A stretch of 64,000 nt of DNA from Pleurostoma richardsiae (taxonomy: Eukaryota > Ascomycota > Sordariomycetes > Calosphaeriales > Pleurostomataceae). This document shows positions 32,444 through 43,078 of the stretch, piece by piece (position 1 is the stretch's first letter; each line of letters starts with the position of its first letter). The notes beneath the pieces are model-generated. The model made no database searches and was not told the origin of the DNA. It saw only the letters and a program-made list of their open reading frames with translations. Location: contig JANBVO010000032.1 of NCBI GenBank assembly GCA_030052745.1, positions 62,001 to 126,000 on the forward strand, read 5' to 3'. Both the position numbers and the translations under genes were made by a program.

Positions 32444-33536
32444 TCACCGAAACGACTCGGGCCGGATTCCGAAATGCAGGTCTCGGCGTCTGGCGGTTGT
32501 CGTGGAACTGGGAGTGATGAGGTTGGTGGCATTGCTAATCATCTGTGCCACTCCGTTGACGTCCTCCAGGCTCACAACACTTGTCTTCCTCGACCATCCG
32601 AGTTCCGTCGGAAACCGCTCATTTTCTACGAGAGGATACCATCAGGGGTGTGTCCAAGAATAAACTGCAGATCAGGGTCCAGTTTGTCTCCAACTTACCG
32701 AAGAAATACTCCACCAGGGTCTTATTGACTGTTCCCGAAGCCATGTCACCGAACGCTATGATGGGCGCCGCCACCTCGCCGAGGCTGAATTGTTCGGTGG
32801 TCGAGGTGAAAGTGTATGTGGGATTGTACGCCTTGGAGCTGACCTGTCGCGCAAGCTTGCCATTGGCTAGCATGTTCGCGTCGAGGACGGGTCCGGTCCA
32901 GTAGGCTCTGGTCTCATCAAAGATTGTCTGGTTGAAGACATGATTATTGCCGAAAAATGCATCCGAGCGACTGAGGCATAAAGAAGTCAGCTTCTAGGGG
33001 ATCGACTATGGAGGGTCTGTCTAGAAGCTCACCTTAAGCTGGCGTCATGCTCCAAGACGTTGTGTCGGTTAAGATGGTCCCTGGGGGGGGGTCAATGTGT
33101 TAGCGCCGACCACTTTACCCACGTCTGTCTCGTAGAACCTTCCGACGAGACACAATCCTTAAGACGAGACCAGATCTTACAGCGTGAAGTATGTAGCGTT
33201 GGGCTCTGGGTTGGCAATGATGGCCATCTGAAACATGAGCGTAGCAAGAGACACGTTGAAGTTGAGGGCCGTGGTCAAGGCATGAATCGCGTTTTCCTGA
33301 GTGATGTTTCTGCCATTATGTGGGAGATAACCATGGTTTGCCAGGGTGTTCATCATCGGACATGGGCCGCGGACTGCAAATAGTCAGCGTGATGCCCATC
33401 CGCGTTCGCCGGTGAGTCCAGGGAGCATACAATCACCCGGCCCAGCTGGTGTCCAGTCAGGGACTGATCGCGGCTCATAGTCCATTTTGGCCGACGCCAT
33501 GGTCAACATGGCCGTCGAAAGGATGGGAAGTTTCAT
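32444..33536 (-). CDS. Heme-thiolate peroxidase / short-type unspecific peroxygenase
   Basis: Five exons (33536..33437, 33373..33181, 33080..33033, 32970..32699, 32625..32444) give 264 aa, the size of the short group of fungal chloroperoxidase/peroxygenases. Residues 1-16 look like a signal peptide. The heme-thiolate ligand is Cys38 in the PCP motif (GPCPMMNTLANHGYLP). The EHD-x-S motif is at 108-112, where Glu helps bind Mg and His109 matches the short-group distal His. The acid-base Glu is expected at 179 (FSLGEVAA), at the same spacing from the His as in short peroxygenases. Such enzymes use H2O2 to insert oxygen into C-H bonds or to halogenate, outside the cell. Exon 3 is 48 nt and carries the EHD motif. 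Confidence 0.88.
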
Positions 33537-34284
33537 GTTGGTGCCTTCGTGTGGTGTAAGTCTGACTACAAAAAAAGATGATGTTCTGAGAAGTTTGGAA
33601 ACTCCGTTGCTTGAAGTGTTGTCAGAAGTCTCTTTCTGCTGACAGAAGATGAGAGAACATTGGCCCAATGTCCAGGTCTCTGGCCGCTATATATAATCTG
33701 CTAGATTCAACCTAGGGACTGGGTGGCTCCACGCGTCGAGACTCTGGTCTCCGGACTCTAATTAATCTATCCTGCACTTGCTCCGGCAGGGGACGAGGGA
33801 CCCTTCGTGTGCAGGGGAACTGGGCAAGTTGACGCGACCCGGCAGCTCCGCCACGCCAATACCGGCAGTGATCCGCTAGCTTCGGTAGTTTATTTGTTTC
33901 TCTACGTGCTTGAATGGTATTCCCAGGGTCAAAAGGGTTTGAGCTTGTCTGCCGGGAGTGCAATATGACTTCACCGGCAGCACTGGGCTGATCGCCTGTG
34001 GAGAAGTGTAACGGTCCTCCATTTCGAAGATATTAGGCGTCCAATGAGCGTTGATGTGATTATCCCCTTTTCCTTGCTTGGTCGGCGGAGTTGAACTATG
34101 TTTCGCGTTCCTGGATCTATACGCGTATTTGTGAATGGACCGGCGGCGCCTTGGCATGCACAGGGCAACAAAAGAAGTAAATACACGTATCCGGGAGATC
34201 GGCCAGAAGGAGAGCCCATGGGGACAAAGCCGCACTTCATTTGTGTTTTTATATGTGGCCCCTGGACCGCCCTGTTCTCCTCGG
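33537..34284. other. Intergenic region upstream of the peroxygenase gene
   Basis: Peroxygenase promoter at the left and 3' flank of the GH7 gene at the right. Open stretches here lack family motifs. Confidence 0.5.
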
Positions 34285-35644
34285 CTATGCTTCACGCACC
34301 TTCTTACAACCCGCCGTCGTATAGGTCGAGTTCAGCTCCCCGTACCTGATGTTCGAAAACGTCACCGACGCATCGGAGTGCTGTGCCAAGATCAGAGCAG
34401 GGTCACCTTCGGTGGCGTTACACGGTCCGGCACTCCCGCTGTCGAGCCAGTTCATGAACCCGCCACTGTCCGCCCAAACGCTGAAGATGAGGACCATCCC
34501 GCGTCCTATCGCCTGCCCCATGTCCGCGAGGCCGCCTCTGGCCTGGAACCACGACGCCGTGGCATTGCAGTAGCCCTCGGTGATACTGCTGAGCGTCTGA
34601 CCCGCGGCCGACACGGCCGAGTTTTTAATGACCCTCCCTCCCTGGATGTATAGGCGGCGGATCTCGGAGAGGGTCCCAGAGGGGGTGCCGTCGTCGGTAA
34701 TGAACTGCGTCACGACAGTAAACTTGCGGTTTGTATTGACAGTCATGTTGCGCCCATAGTAGTCGTGGACACCGTATGAGTAGGGGTTGAAGCCGCAGCC
34801 CCATTCGTCGCACACGCCATGGTCCTGGCCGCACTCATCGACGGACGAGCACTTGTAGACGCCCGTGATGTTGCAGGCATGTGGGGTGTAGGCCTGCGCC
34901 AGAGCATTGGCTTCCCAAATATCCATCTCGTTGCAGCACGCACCGTACGTCTGGTTGGCATTCGCCTAGGATCCGCCGTTAGTCGGTCTCACAATCCCAG
35001 TCGGAGAGTGAAACCCTCGAACATACCACTCCGTTAATCCACGCCAGCTTAGGGCACTGGGCGTCGCAGTATCCCGTGCCATACTCCGCCCCTGCTGGGT
35101 TCTCCGCGCTGCGGCCGCCGGTCGCCTCCATTTCTGCCAAATACAGCGCACCATTCATACCACACACCAGCTTTGAGACGTCGACATCAAAGCTCATCTC
35201 CATGCTCAGGAGTTTAAAGCTCTCGTAATTCTTTCCATCGCTATCCAGCAGATAGGCCCGGGGGCTAACAACACTGTAGGTACCATCGCTACCCTTGAGG
35301 AATTGATTGAGGATCAGGGCGTCCCCCTCAGTCTTGAGGCCGTGGGACGTATAGTCTATTCCCTCCAGAACGCAATTCTTTGCACATGAGGCCGCATCTG
35401 GACAGACCTCTGGGTTCAGATAACCAGAGTTACCGCAGCTGACGTTGCTCTGTCCAATCTTGTGAATGTCTCTGGAGAAGGCGTCCAGTACAACGGCTGT
35501 GTCCTGCTTCAGGCATCCCTCTTTCACGCTGCACCTTAGAATGGGAAGCTTTGGGTGCTGTTCCTGCGTGTCGGTGCCGATCTGCTGGGCGGAACCCAGT
35601 CCAAAGAGCAAGAAGGTGAAGAAGAGAGTATATGTCCCAGTCAT
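34285..35644 (-). CDS. GH7 endo-beta-1,4-glucanase / cellobiohydrolase family
   Basis: Two exons (35644..35027 and 34965..34285) give 432 aa; an upstream in-frame ATG at 35662 would add six residues, but the signal peptide MTGTYTLFFTFLLFGLGSAQ fits the later start. GH7 catalytic residues are complete in CCNEMDIWEAN: nucleophile Glu219, Asp221 and acid/base Glu224. GTGYCDAQCPK, GCGFNPYSYGV and GMVLIFSVW are family blocks. The segment between CPK and CCNE is short, without the tunnel-forming loop of cellobiohydrolases, so the open-cleft endoglucanase type is favoured. The WEAN motif and the cysteine-rich DECGQDHGVCDEWGC loop are closer to cellobiohydrolases. There is no CBM1 tail. It is a secreted cellulose-degrading enzyme. 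Confidence 0.92.
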
Positions 35645-35941
35645 AGCTCTACTTGGCAACATCACGCCATAAATTACCAGCCCGCAGAGTATTCAGAAGC
35701 AAAGTCATTCTGAAGGACACGGAATAGCAGGAATATTTATTCGTCGCTCTGGTTTCTTCCGGCCATATACGTTCCGACGCAGCGGACGTTGACCAAGATT
35801 GCAATTTTTGTCTGTCGTCTGTACCTTAATCTAGGAGGATGGATTTCCGCAGCTGCAGGGGATGTGGCCCAGATCTTCGGGAGCAGAATTATTGTTAGGG
35901 CGCCAACAGTTCTCCGGGCCTGAAGTCATAACTCAGGGGCA

Positions 35942-35948
35942 GGCTAAA
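35942..35948 (+). promoter_or_regulatory. Candidate XlnR/Xyr1 site upstream of GH7 gene
   Basis: GGCTAAA, the full XlnR consensus, about 300 bp upstream of the GH7 start codon. The site can act in either orientation. Confidence 0.4.
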
Positions 35949-36224
35949 AGACAATTTATGGCCGTGGAAGAAAATAAAGAGCACGGAGAAACCGCCTCCG
36001 TCGTGACTGCAGGATGAGAATAGAGTGATGAATAGCATTCCTTTCGCTTAAGACCTAGATGCGATGGCTATCTCGGCTGAACGGGCCACGGTGCCGCATG
36101 TAGAGCTGTAATCGCCTGTATTCGTGGTCATATGTAGACCAAAACTAGCAAATCGATAACAATCCCGCATCAAATTGTTAAAGTAAACGTGAATTGAGGG
36201 TTATGCGGGCTTAGTAGACGCCTT

Positions 36225-36240
36225 CGGAGGGCACCCTCCG
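36225..36240. promoter_or_regulatory. Perfect CGG-N10-CCG palindrome
   Basis: Inverted repeat with arms CGGAGGG and CCCTCCG separated by 2 nt. The CGG/CCG triplets are 10 bp apart, as in Put3-type binding sites of Zn2Cys6 dimers. It lies between the GH7 gene and the first esterase gene, whose starts face each other's flank. Confidence 0.4.
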
Positions 36241-37692
36241 GACCGTTCTTCGAGTAAGGCAGTGACCAACCAGGCGCAGAACTATCAAGGGAGCGGAACT
36301 GGGGCTAGCACGTGGTATGTGATGTCCATGCCTGACCCAGAAGGCAACGAGCAATACGTAAGAAAGCATGGCTCTCGATAGATAGAAGGGAGGAGAGACT
36401 CGTCAACCCACTGAAAGGATACTATTCAAGGGGTTTAAAATGCCTGGAACTATCTTGAGAGCCTGGGTCTACTTGGAAGCTCAAGAGTTTGCCCCGTCTT
36501 TATCATAAAAGAGCATCACAGCCGAATGTCTCCAATGTATAGTACCATTCAGCGTTTTAATCCTCCGCCTTTATACCAGCACGACTGCGGATGACGCGTG
36601 ACTTGAACCTGAAGTTTGGCAGGTTTCGAAGCCGTACATCACAAAAACTAAGACTCGTTGTAACACACGACTAGCGAGCGACACTTTCTATATGATCCAG
36701 TCATACAGATCGAGTTTCAACTCCAAGCGTGAAGAACCTCTTGAAGAGGGATGAAGGGAGAGATAAAAGGGTCTTCATTGCGTTTCTCAGGTCCGGCCGC
36801 AAATTCAACCGCAATGCTAGGAAAAAATATGCATCTGTATACAGAAATTGCAGTACTTCTCGGTCTGAGTTTCATAACAGCATGTATTCCGCTACCTTAC
36901 AAGCCCTCGACTTGCGTGGTCATGATTCCCACAACCCCTTGTGGTTAGGCACATCATACATGTAATAGGAAAGCCTATATAGAATCTCTGGCGTCCACAA
37001 AGGAGTGGGTCTGTGCCTCCGTTTCTCGCTGCTCTTTCAGTGCTACTGTCCGCTGCGACAAGCCGGCTAACAGAATCCCAGGCTAGCGACGCCTGGACCC
37101 CCTGCTGTTAGTGAGTATAGTTCTGTGCGAATATCAAGAGCATGTTGTGTAAATATTGAGAACTCCGTGGCTCCATGTAATCGGCCCTTTTCGGCCCTTT
37201 TCTCCAACTGCAGTGACCCCGGGGCTTGGTCCCCAGGGCGGGGTTTCTCCGCACAGAAACTCCATCTTGACGTGATGATATCGGTGTTGGCTCATAGACC
37301 CCACCTAAGCAGGCCAGCAGGTGACTCTGCCGGCAGTACGGAGATACAGAGAACCATCAACAACCGAGCAGCTGTTCACTGCAGGGGAATGGGCGGCTCC
37401 TTGGTAGCAGACAGAGACGCAGCTAGCCTGTATACGGCTTGGGGCAATACATCACCGATGCCAGGGCAGCTTGGATCCGCCGTCATGTTGCGGTCCCCCG
37501 CAAGCCTCTTAGATCGCACTCTGTCTAGGATCAACTGACGGACGGTCTGCGGGGTTGGCAGCGATCTAATCGGAAAACTCGGCCGGGGCAAGTATGTCAC
37601 TGCTGTACTGACGGTGATATATAATGCTGCGTTGTCTGCCCAAGATGGCGGAGGATCGACAAAGGACGATAATCTGATTATGCACCGTGATC

Positions 37693-39640
37693 ATGATGGA
37701 CAAGACATCCCTCACCGGGCTGCTGGCCCTAGCGACCTCAGCCTTTGGCGCCATGTTTGATCCCTACTATGCCAACATGTCATGGGAGGCTCCACGCACT
37801 CTGTCGAACTGGAGCAATCTGACTGTCTCAACGCCAACCGGGACTTTCATTGGCGCGCTCAACGACACATATCCGAACGTCCGGCAGTTTCTACGCGTTC
37901 CATTTGCTCAGGTGAGCCGCCGCCTTTTCCCTCAGAGAATCAAAGAGAAGTTACAAGAGCAGCTAACACGTCATACTAAAAGCCACCCGTCGGTGACCTC
38001 CGTTGGTTACCTCCTAGATATCCGAGAAGGTCGGGCAAGAAGATCGACTCAACGAAGTTCGGTCCCTGTACGCTCCCCTGGCCGACACGTATAATGGCGT
38101 TATCATCAGCTGATCTGAATTGCCACAGCCTGCCCTCAGTTCGTCTCAGGAGCATCGAGTCTGTGGAATGAATTTCAGCCTCCAAATCTTATCATCAACA
38201 TAGGGGAGCCGCTCAACGCGGGAGCGACCGCCTGGGGCTCCGCGGAAGATTGTCTCACGCTGGCCATATGGACACCAAGCTATGCAAACAAGACATCTAA
38301 GCTCCCTGTGGCATTTTTCGTAACAGGCGGCGGCGGCGTCACTGGAGGCATCAATATTGCGTCTCAACTCCCTACCAACTGGGTTTCCCGTTCCCAGGAG
38401 CACATCGTTGTCACTATGAACTATCGGGCGAACATCTTCGGAAGTGAGTCTTGCGTCCTGTGTTTATGAGCCAGACTTGACTGACCGAACATACAAGACC
38501 CGAAGTCGAGAGCGCTAGACGAGACGTCTCTGACCCTGCTTGACGTACGCGCTGCCGTAGAATGGGTCTCGGAGAACATTGAGTTATTCGGGGGGGACAG
38601 GGACAATATCATGGTTAGCTCACCTGAATAGCACGATCGAGCAATATTCGAGCTACTAACACCCAAACAAAGCTATGGGGCCAGTCTCAGGGGGCTGCTC
38701 TGACGCACATGTACACACTGGCCTGGCCCGAGGACCCGCTTGTGAACAAGTTTGGCATCATTTCACAGCCTCCAGAAGTTCGGATCAACCTCACCGAGGT
38801 TACGGATCCCTATGCAGACTTTGACACCGTCGCCAAGGCACTCGGATGTAACTACGGAGATGACGCCGAGGCTGAGCTGGAGTGCATGCGGCAAGTTTCG
38901 TTTCTGCAGCTCACGGAAACCATTAACAACTGGAACGCGACGCCCTCAGTTGCCTTCAATCTCTATATCCGTCCGTCTAGCCTCATATCCCGTCCTGTGC
39001 GGAGTAAGTGCTAATCGATACAATAGCGGAGGAAAGGTATATCTTCTCCAACGAGACCGACCGATACGTTAGAGGGAAAGTCGCCAAAGGACCGGCTGTT
39101 CGATCAAATGCCGCAACAGAGATTCCAACAGAGGGCAATCTCACGGAGTCAATCGAGGATGCGCAGGCATGGACCTGCACCAACTACAAGGACAGCGTCC
39201 TACGACAGTCTGTCGGCCTGGATACGTATCGCTATTTCTATGCAGGTCAGTCTCAGCTCTACGACTGGTTCCTCCACCATCTAGCCTAACATTTTGATTT
39301 TTCTGCAGGGAATTTCTCTAACATCAGCCCCGTGCCGTGGCTGGGAGCGTTTCATTGGAGTGACCTCTTCATGATCTTCGGGACGTACGCGACGGATGTG
39401 GGCGAAATTCCGCAGCTCGAGGTTGACACATCCGAGACCATGCAGGACTACCTCTTGGCGTTTGCGAAAGATCCAAGCACGGTCAACACTACGGTTGGCT
39501 GGCCCAAGTTTGATGCTAATGCGACGAGTGGAGGGTCCATCTTGGAGTTTGGGAAAGACGTGGCAGTGCAGACTGTCACTGGCAACTTTATTGACGCTTC
39601 TTGCTGGGATACCTCTGCCACGTACCCATTCTTTGGATGA
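37693..39640 (+). CDS. Type-B carboxylesterase/lipase family protein
   Basis: Seven exons (37693..37911, 37983..38067, 38129..38443, 38498..38613, 38673..38970, 39027..39245, 39309..39640) give 527 aa. The N-terminal MMDKTSLTGLLALATSAFGA is a probable signal peptide. The alpha/beta-hydrolase blocks are VRQFLRVPFAQPPVGDLRW, the Cys/Asp block SAEDCLTLAIW, the oxyanion loop TGGGGVTGG, the nucleophile elbow GQSQGA, an acidic residue near SNAATE and the catalytic His in GAFHWSDL. The elbow differs from the usual GESAGA. The intron before exon 6 needs a GTCCGT donor, so the join around residue 345 is less certain. Numerous N-x-S/T sites fit a secreted glycoprotein. It should hydrolyse carboxylic esters; the substrate is unknown. 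Confidence 0.8.
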
Positions 39641-40222
39641 AGACCGCTCTTTTGTGGGTAGAGACAGATTAAAAAGAATTGTGTAAAACCTATATGCTGA
39701 AGCTGAGCTGAAAGCGTTTGTGTCTGTCGTGAGCGAATCCAATCGAAGAGTCATGACCTAAGGTCACTAATTAGTGATAATACGGCTGCAGAGTCAATAC
39801 CACGACCGGGGCCAAGGTGGCATTGATTACTTGTTCAGCCTTGGAGTCTAGCTAGTAGTGAAACAGCTTTGGTTGTATGCGACTGTGACTCGAAGAGAAT
39901 GCTGGCCAGTGTAATGTTGAGGCGCTGAAGTCTTTCCTCTGAAGATACTCGCGCCTACAACGTCAAACTTACATACTGCAAGAACACTACGGGGAATCTT
40001 GGAGGAAACATTGCTAGTCTCGATCAATCCACATATCATTAGAGAGGTACCAGTTCCTAGTCCCAGTAAGCTGAAGTGCCTACCAAGCGGTGGGATGTTT
40101 CTGGTTTCGGCTTCCTTCTTAACTGTGATTGGATGATATGGGCACATTAGTCCACAAAGGTCTTACATGCTTAGGATCGTTGAACTAGCAGAATATTGTT
40201 TCAAACAGGACCATTTTCCAGG
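39641..40222. other. Convergent region between two esterase genes
   Basis: 3' flanks of two esterase genes. AT-rich, no gene or repeat recognised. Confidence 0.5.
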
Positions 40223-42009
40223 CTAATAGCCGTATACCGTGTCCAGCCTTTCTCCTATATAGGCAATGCCCTCTGCTCGGTAAATATCCGGCTCCAGGTA
40301 GGCGAGACTGGTGACATTGGTGTCGAAGACAATGTTCTGGGGGTTGTCAAGGGTATACTGTGGCCAGTACACACACGTTGCTGCCAGCATATTAGATTCA
40401 GAACGGGAATGTCATGGGAGAGGGTATCTAGCGTTCTCTCACCTCCGCTCTCATTCGGATCCAGCTCGGCGATGAAGCTGATCCACATCCTCGACATGAT
40501 CTTAGACAGCCGCGGGTATGTATCCGGCATGCCAGCAAAGGGGTTGACCGCGACCGCATTCTCATAGCCCAGTCCCTCAGTATTATGAAACACGAAGGCG
40601 ACCTCCTGAAAATGCGCCGCGCCCTGCAGAGGACTCAACCCGTTCACCAGTACGTTGAAGTGGTACGTCCAACAGCTCACGTTGTTCTGTGCCCACATCT
40701 GGCTGGTCAGCCTCCGTCCTGCATGCATCGTCAGGTCGCCGTTATATGCGGCACTCCTCTTCCACTGGTATCCATAAGTCGCTACGTCGCTCGCTGCCGG
40801 GCGGCCTTTCAAGGTGGCCGGAATGCCGATCTCGGGAATATCTGGATACACCGCAGCAATAGTCAGGGCGGTTGCGTTATCAGGTCCAGTGGCCGTCACC
40901 ATTTCCAGGAATTGCTCCGTGGTGTTGATTCCCCTGGTGCCAAACGAGCCGCCCTCATCAAAATTCGCGCCAATAAGGTACGGCACCTTGACGAACTCTC
41001 CCTTTCGCATTGCTACCGTGCCCGACTGCGTGAGAAAGTCGCCGTCAATGACGGGCCGGTTCTGTGCGGACTCGGTCACGCTGCTGTTGAACACGGCCGA
41101 GAGCTGCGCGCTGGGGACGGTGCGCAGACACGCCAGTGTGTCAGACGCAGATGTGCAGTTGGTCGCATTCACAACCGCGTCGTAAACCGGCTGCCAGTCC
41201 TCTGCGGTTGGATACTTAGACAAGCCGGATGGCGAGCCGGACTCAGATATAGCGGCGCGGAAGAGCCCATCATCGCGGCCGCCGTAGGCGACCAGCTGCG
41301 TACCGACGCTGTTGGCGCCCGCACTCTCGCCCCAGATGGTGACCTTCGCGGGGTCGCCGCCAAACGCCTCTATATTCTCCTGCACCCAGTGAAGGGCCAG
41401 CCTCTGGTCCCTCAGCGCGAGGTTTGACGCACCCTCGGCTGCCATCTCCTGGCTGTACAGGAAACCCCACTCCGCGACGCGGTAGTTAAGGCTCACAGCC
41501 ACGACGGGCAGCCTTGCGGATACAGACTCCTGCACGATGAAGGAGAGGTTGTATCTAGGGTCCAGGCTGCCGCCCTCCGTGAAGCCGCCGCCGTAGATCC
41601 ACACGGCCACCGGCAGGTCGTCGCCCTGAGAGACGCCGCTGGGCCGGACCACGTTGACTGTCAGGCAGTCCTCCGATACGTAGTTCCCGAGGACCCAGTC
41701 ATCACTACCATAGCCTATGCACTCTGGGCTATACTGCGTCGCGTTCTTGGTGCCCGTCCAGCTGGAGTTCAGGGGCTGCGGGACGCGGAAGCGAAGGTCG
41801 CCAGTGGGCGGCTGAGCGTACGGCATCCCGAGGAAGAGGTCCTCATCGTAGGTCGGCAGATAGAGGCCATAGTAGGAGCCGTTCTTGATAGCTACTGTGG
41901 GTGACTGAGTGCTGTCACGCTTGATCGGCCAGCGAGAGGGCGAAGCATTGCTCAGGGAGCACGAGATGCTGAGCAGCAGGACTGCCGCCGCTGACAGAAC
42001 TGTGAGCAT
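40223..42009 (-). CDS. Type-B carboxylesterase/lipase, secreted
   Basis: Two exons (42009..40443 and 40380..40223) give 574 aa. Start is set at the ATG at 42009, which gives the signal peptide MLTVLSAAAVLLLSISCSLS; the frame extends 39 codons further upstream without support. The family blocks are complete: LFLGMPYAQPPTGDLRF, SEDCLTVNVVRP, the oxyanion hole WIYGGGFTEGG, nucleophile elbow WGESAGANS, the acid in GANFDEGGSFG and the catalytic His in GAAHFQEVAFVF. The second exon codes the conserved tail WPQYTLDNPQNIVF. It is likely a secreted esterase or lipase similar to cholinesterase-type fungal lipases. It converges on another esterase of the same fold, but the two share only family motifs. 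Confidence 0.93.
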
Positions 42010-43078
42010 CTCGGGGTTATTCAGGAAGTCTCTACTGTCGAGTTGCCGTCTAACTTGATTCAAGGCAGAGCAATGCACTTGGCATACAGAACTCGGGGTG
42101 TAATAAGCCTGACTCCCGAGCGGCACTTCCTGCGTGATATTCCATCGTTCTTATTCCCTCGATTCCGGCGAGTCTTGAAGCCTTGACAAATTGAGCGGAA
42201 TAATAAACGTCCTATAGACCGGGCGGCAGTGACGGAATCGAGATCATGAGGCCCGCCCTGATGTCACGCTCTGTCGGTCAGTAACCTGAAGCCAGTGTTG
42301 AGAAGCGCCGGAGATTCGCCGAGTCGTGCGGCCAGTGTTAGCTTTCGAGGCGGCGTCCGTCTTTGACTTCAGGCTGTACTCCAGGGCTGGCAGGACTGGA
42401 TGCGATCGGCGCGCTACTGTGTTGAAGCGGAGTAAAACGCGTGGGGATTTTGGAGTCGAGCCGGGGCCCCGTGGGTTCGATGTCTCCTCACCTCCAGATC
42501 CAGATGCCGACGAGGTTCTCCCCACTGTCTCTTCCACATGATGGTCTCCGATGCCGGCAATTCATCTTCTCTCCGAAGCCAAGGCTCTTAACGTAACTAT
42601 ACAGGCCGCTTATCGTTCGCATACCTAACCGCGTTCAGTGTTAATCGTCCAGTATTAGCAGCCCATCCCTATAAAATCGTGATCTATGTAAGCTGCGGCG
42701 CATCTACTGAGTACTACCCGCCCTTCAGGAGCTGCTGTGCTAAAGCATGTCCACCACAACGACCTAATACACCCTTGCGCCTCGACCTCTCGGGGAGTTG
42801 GGAAGAATGCATTGCCTGTCACGGAATGGTCAAGTCTGACTACGTTTCGATAAAATCTGTTACTTTTCACACTGGCGCAGTAGCCTTGATCGTAATCTCG
42901 ATGCGTAGCTGCGGCTTCCTCGCGAAAGATTTACAGTATGTTCAAAGTCCTGTGGCAGGCTTGTGTAACAATTGGCCATATGACATGCTGATGACGGTTA
43001 GAACGACATGGATACACTTTGAAGCCGCAGTTCCCTCCCCTGGGCGTCTATTTATGCAGCGGTACAGGCAGACGACCC
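42010..43078. other. Intergenic region with an unexplained open stretch
   Basis: About 1.07 kb. From 42243 to 42541 both strands are open for 71-97 codons, with no start context or family motif. No other feature is seen. Confidence 0.4.

Larger units (their letters stand above)
35645..37692. other. Long divergent intergenic region
   Basis: About 2 kb between the divergent GH7 and esterase genes. Contains the GGCTAAA and CGG-N10-CCG elements. A tandem CGGCCCTTTT pair lies at about 37182..37201. No gene is recognised. Confidence 0.5.

Noticed and set aside
42010-42126. N-terminal extension of the second esterase
   Set aside because: It would bury the signal peptide that begins at the ATG at 42009.
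42440-42500. Possible tRNA because of a gggttcga T-loop-like string
   Set aside because: No matching A box and no acceptor-stem pairing could be found around it.
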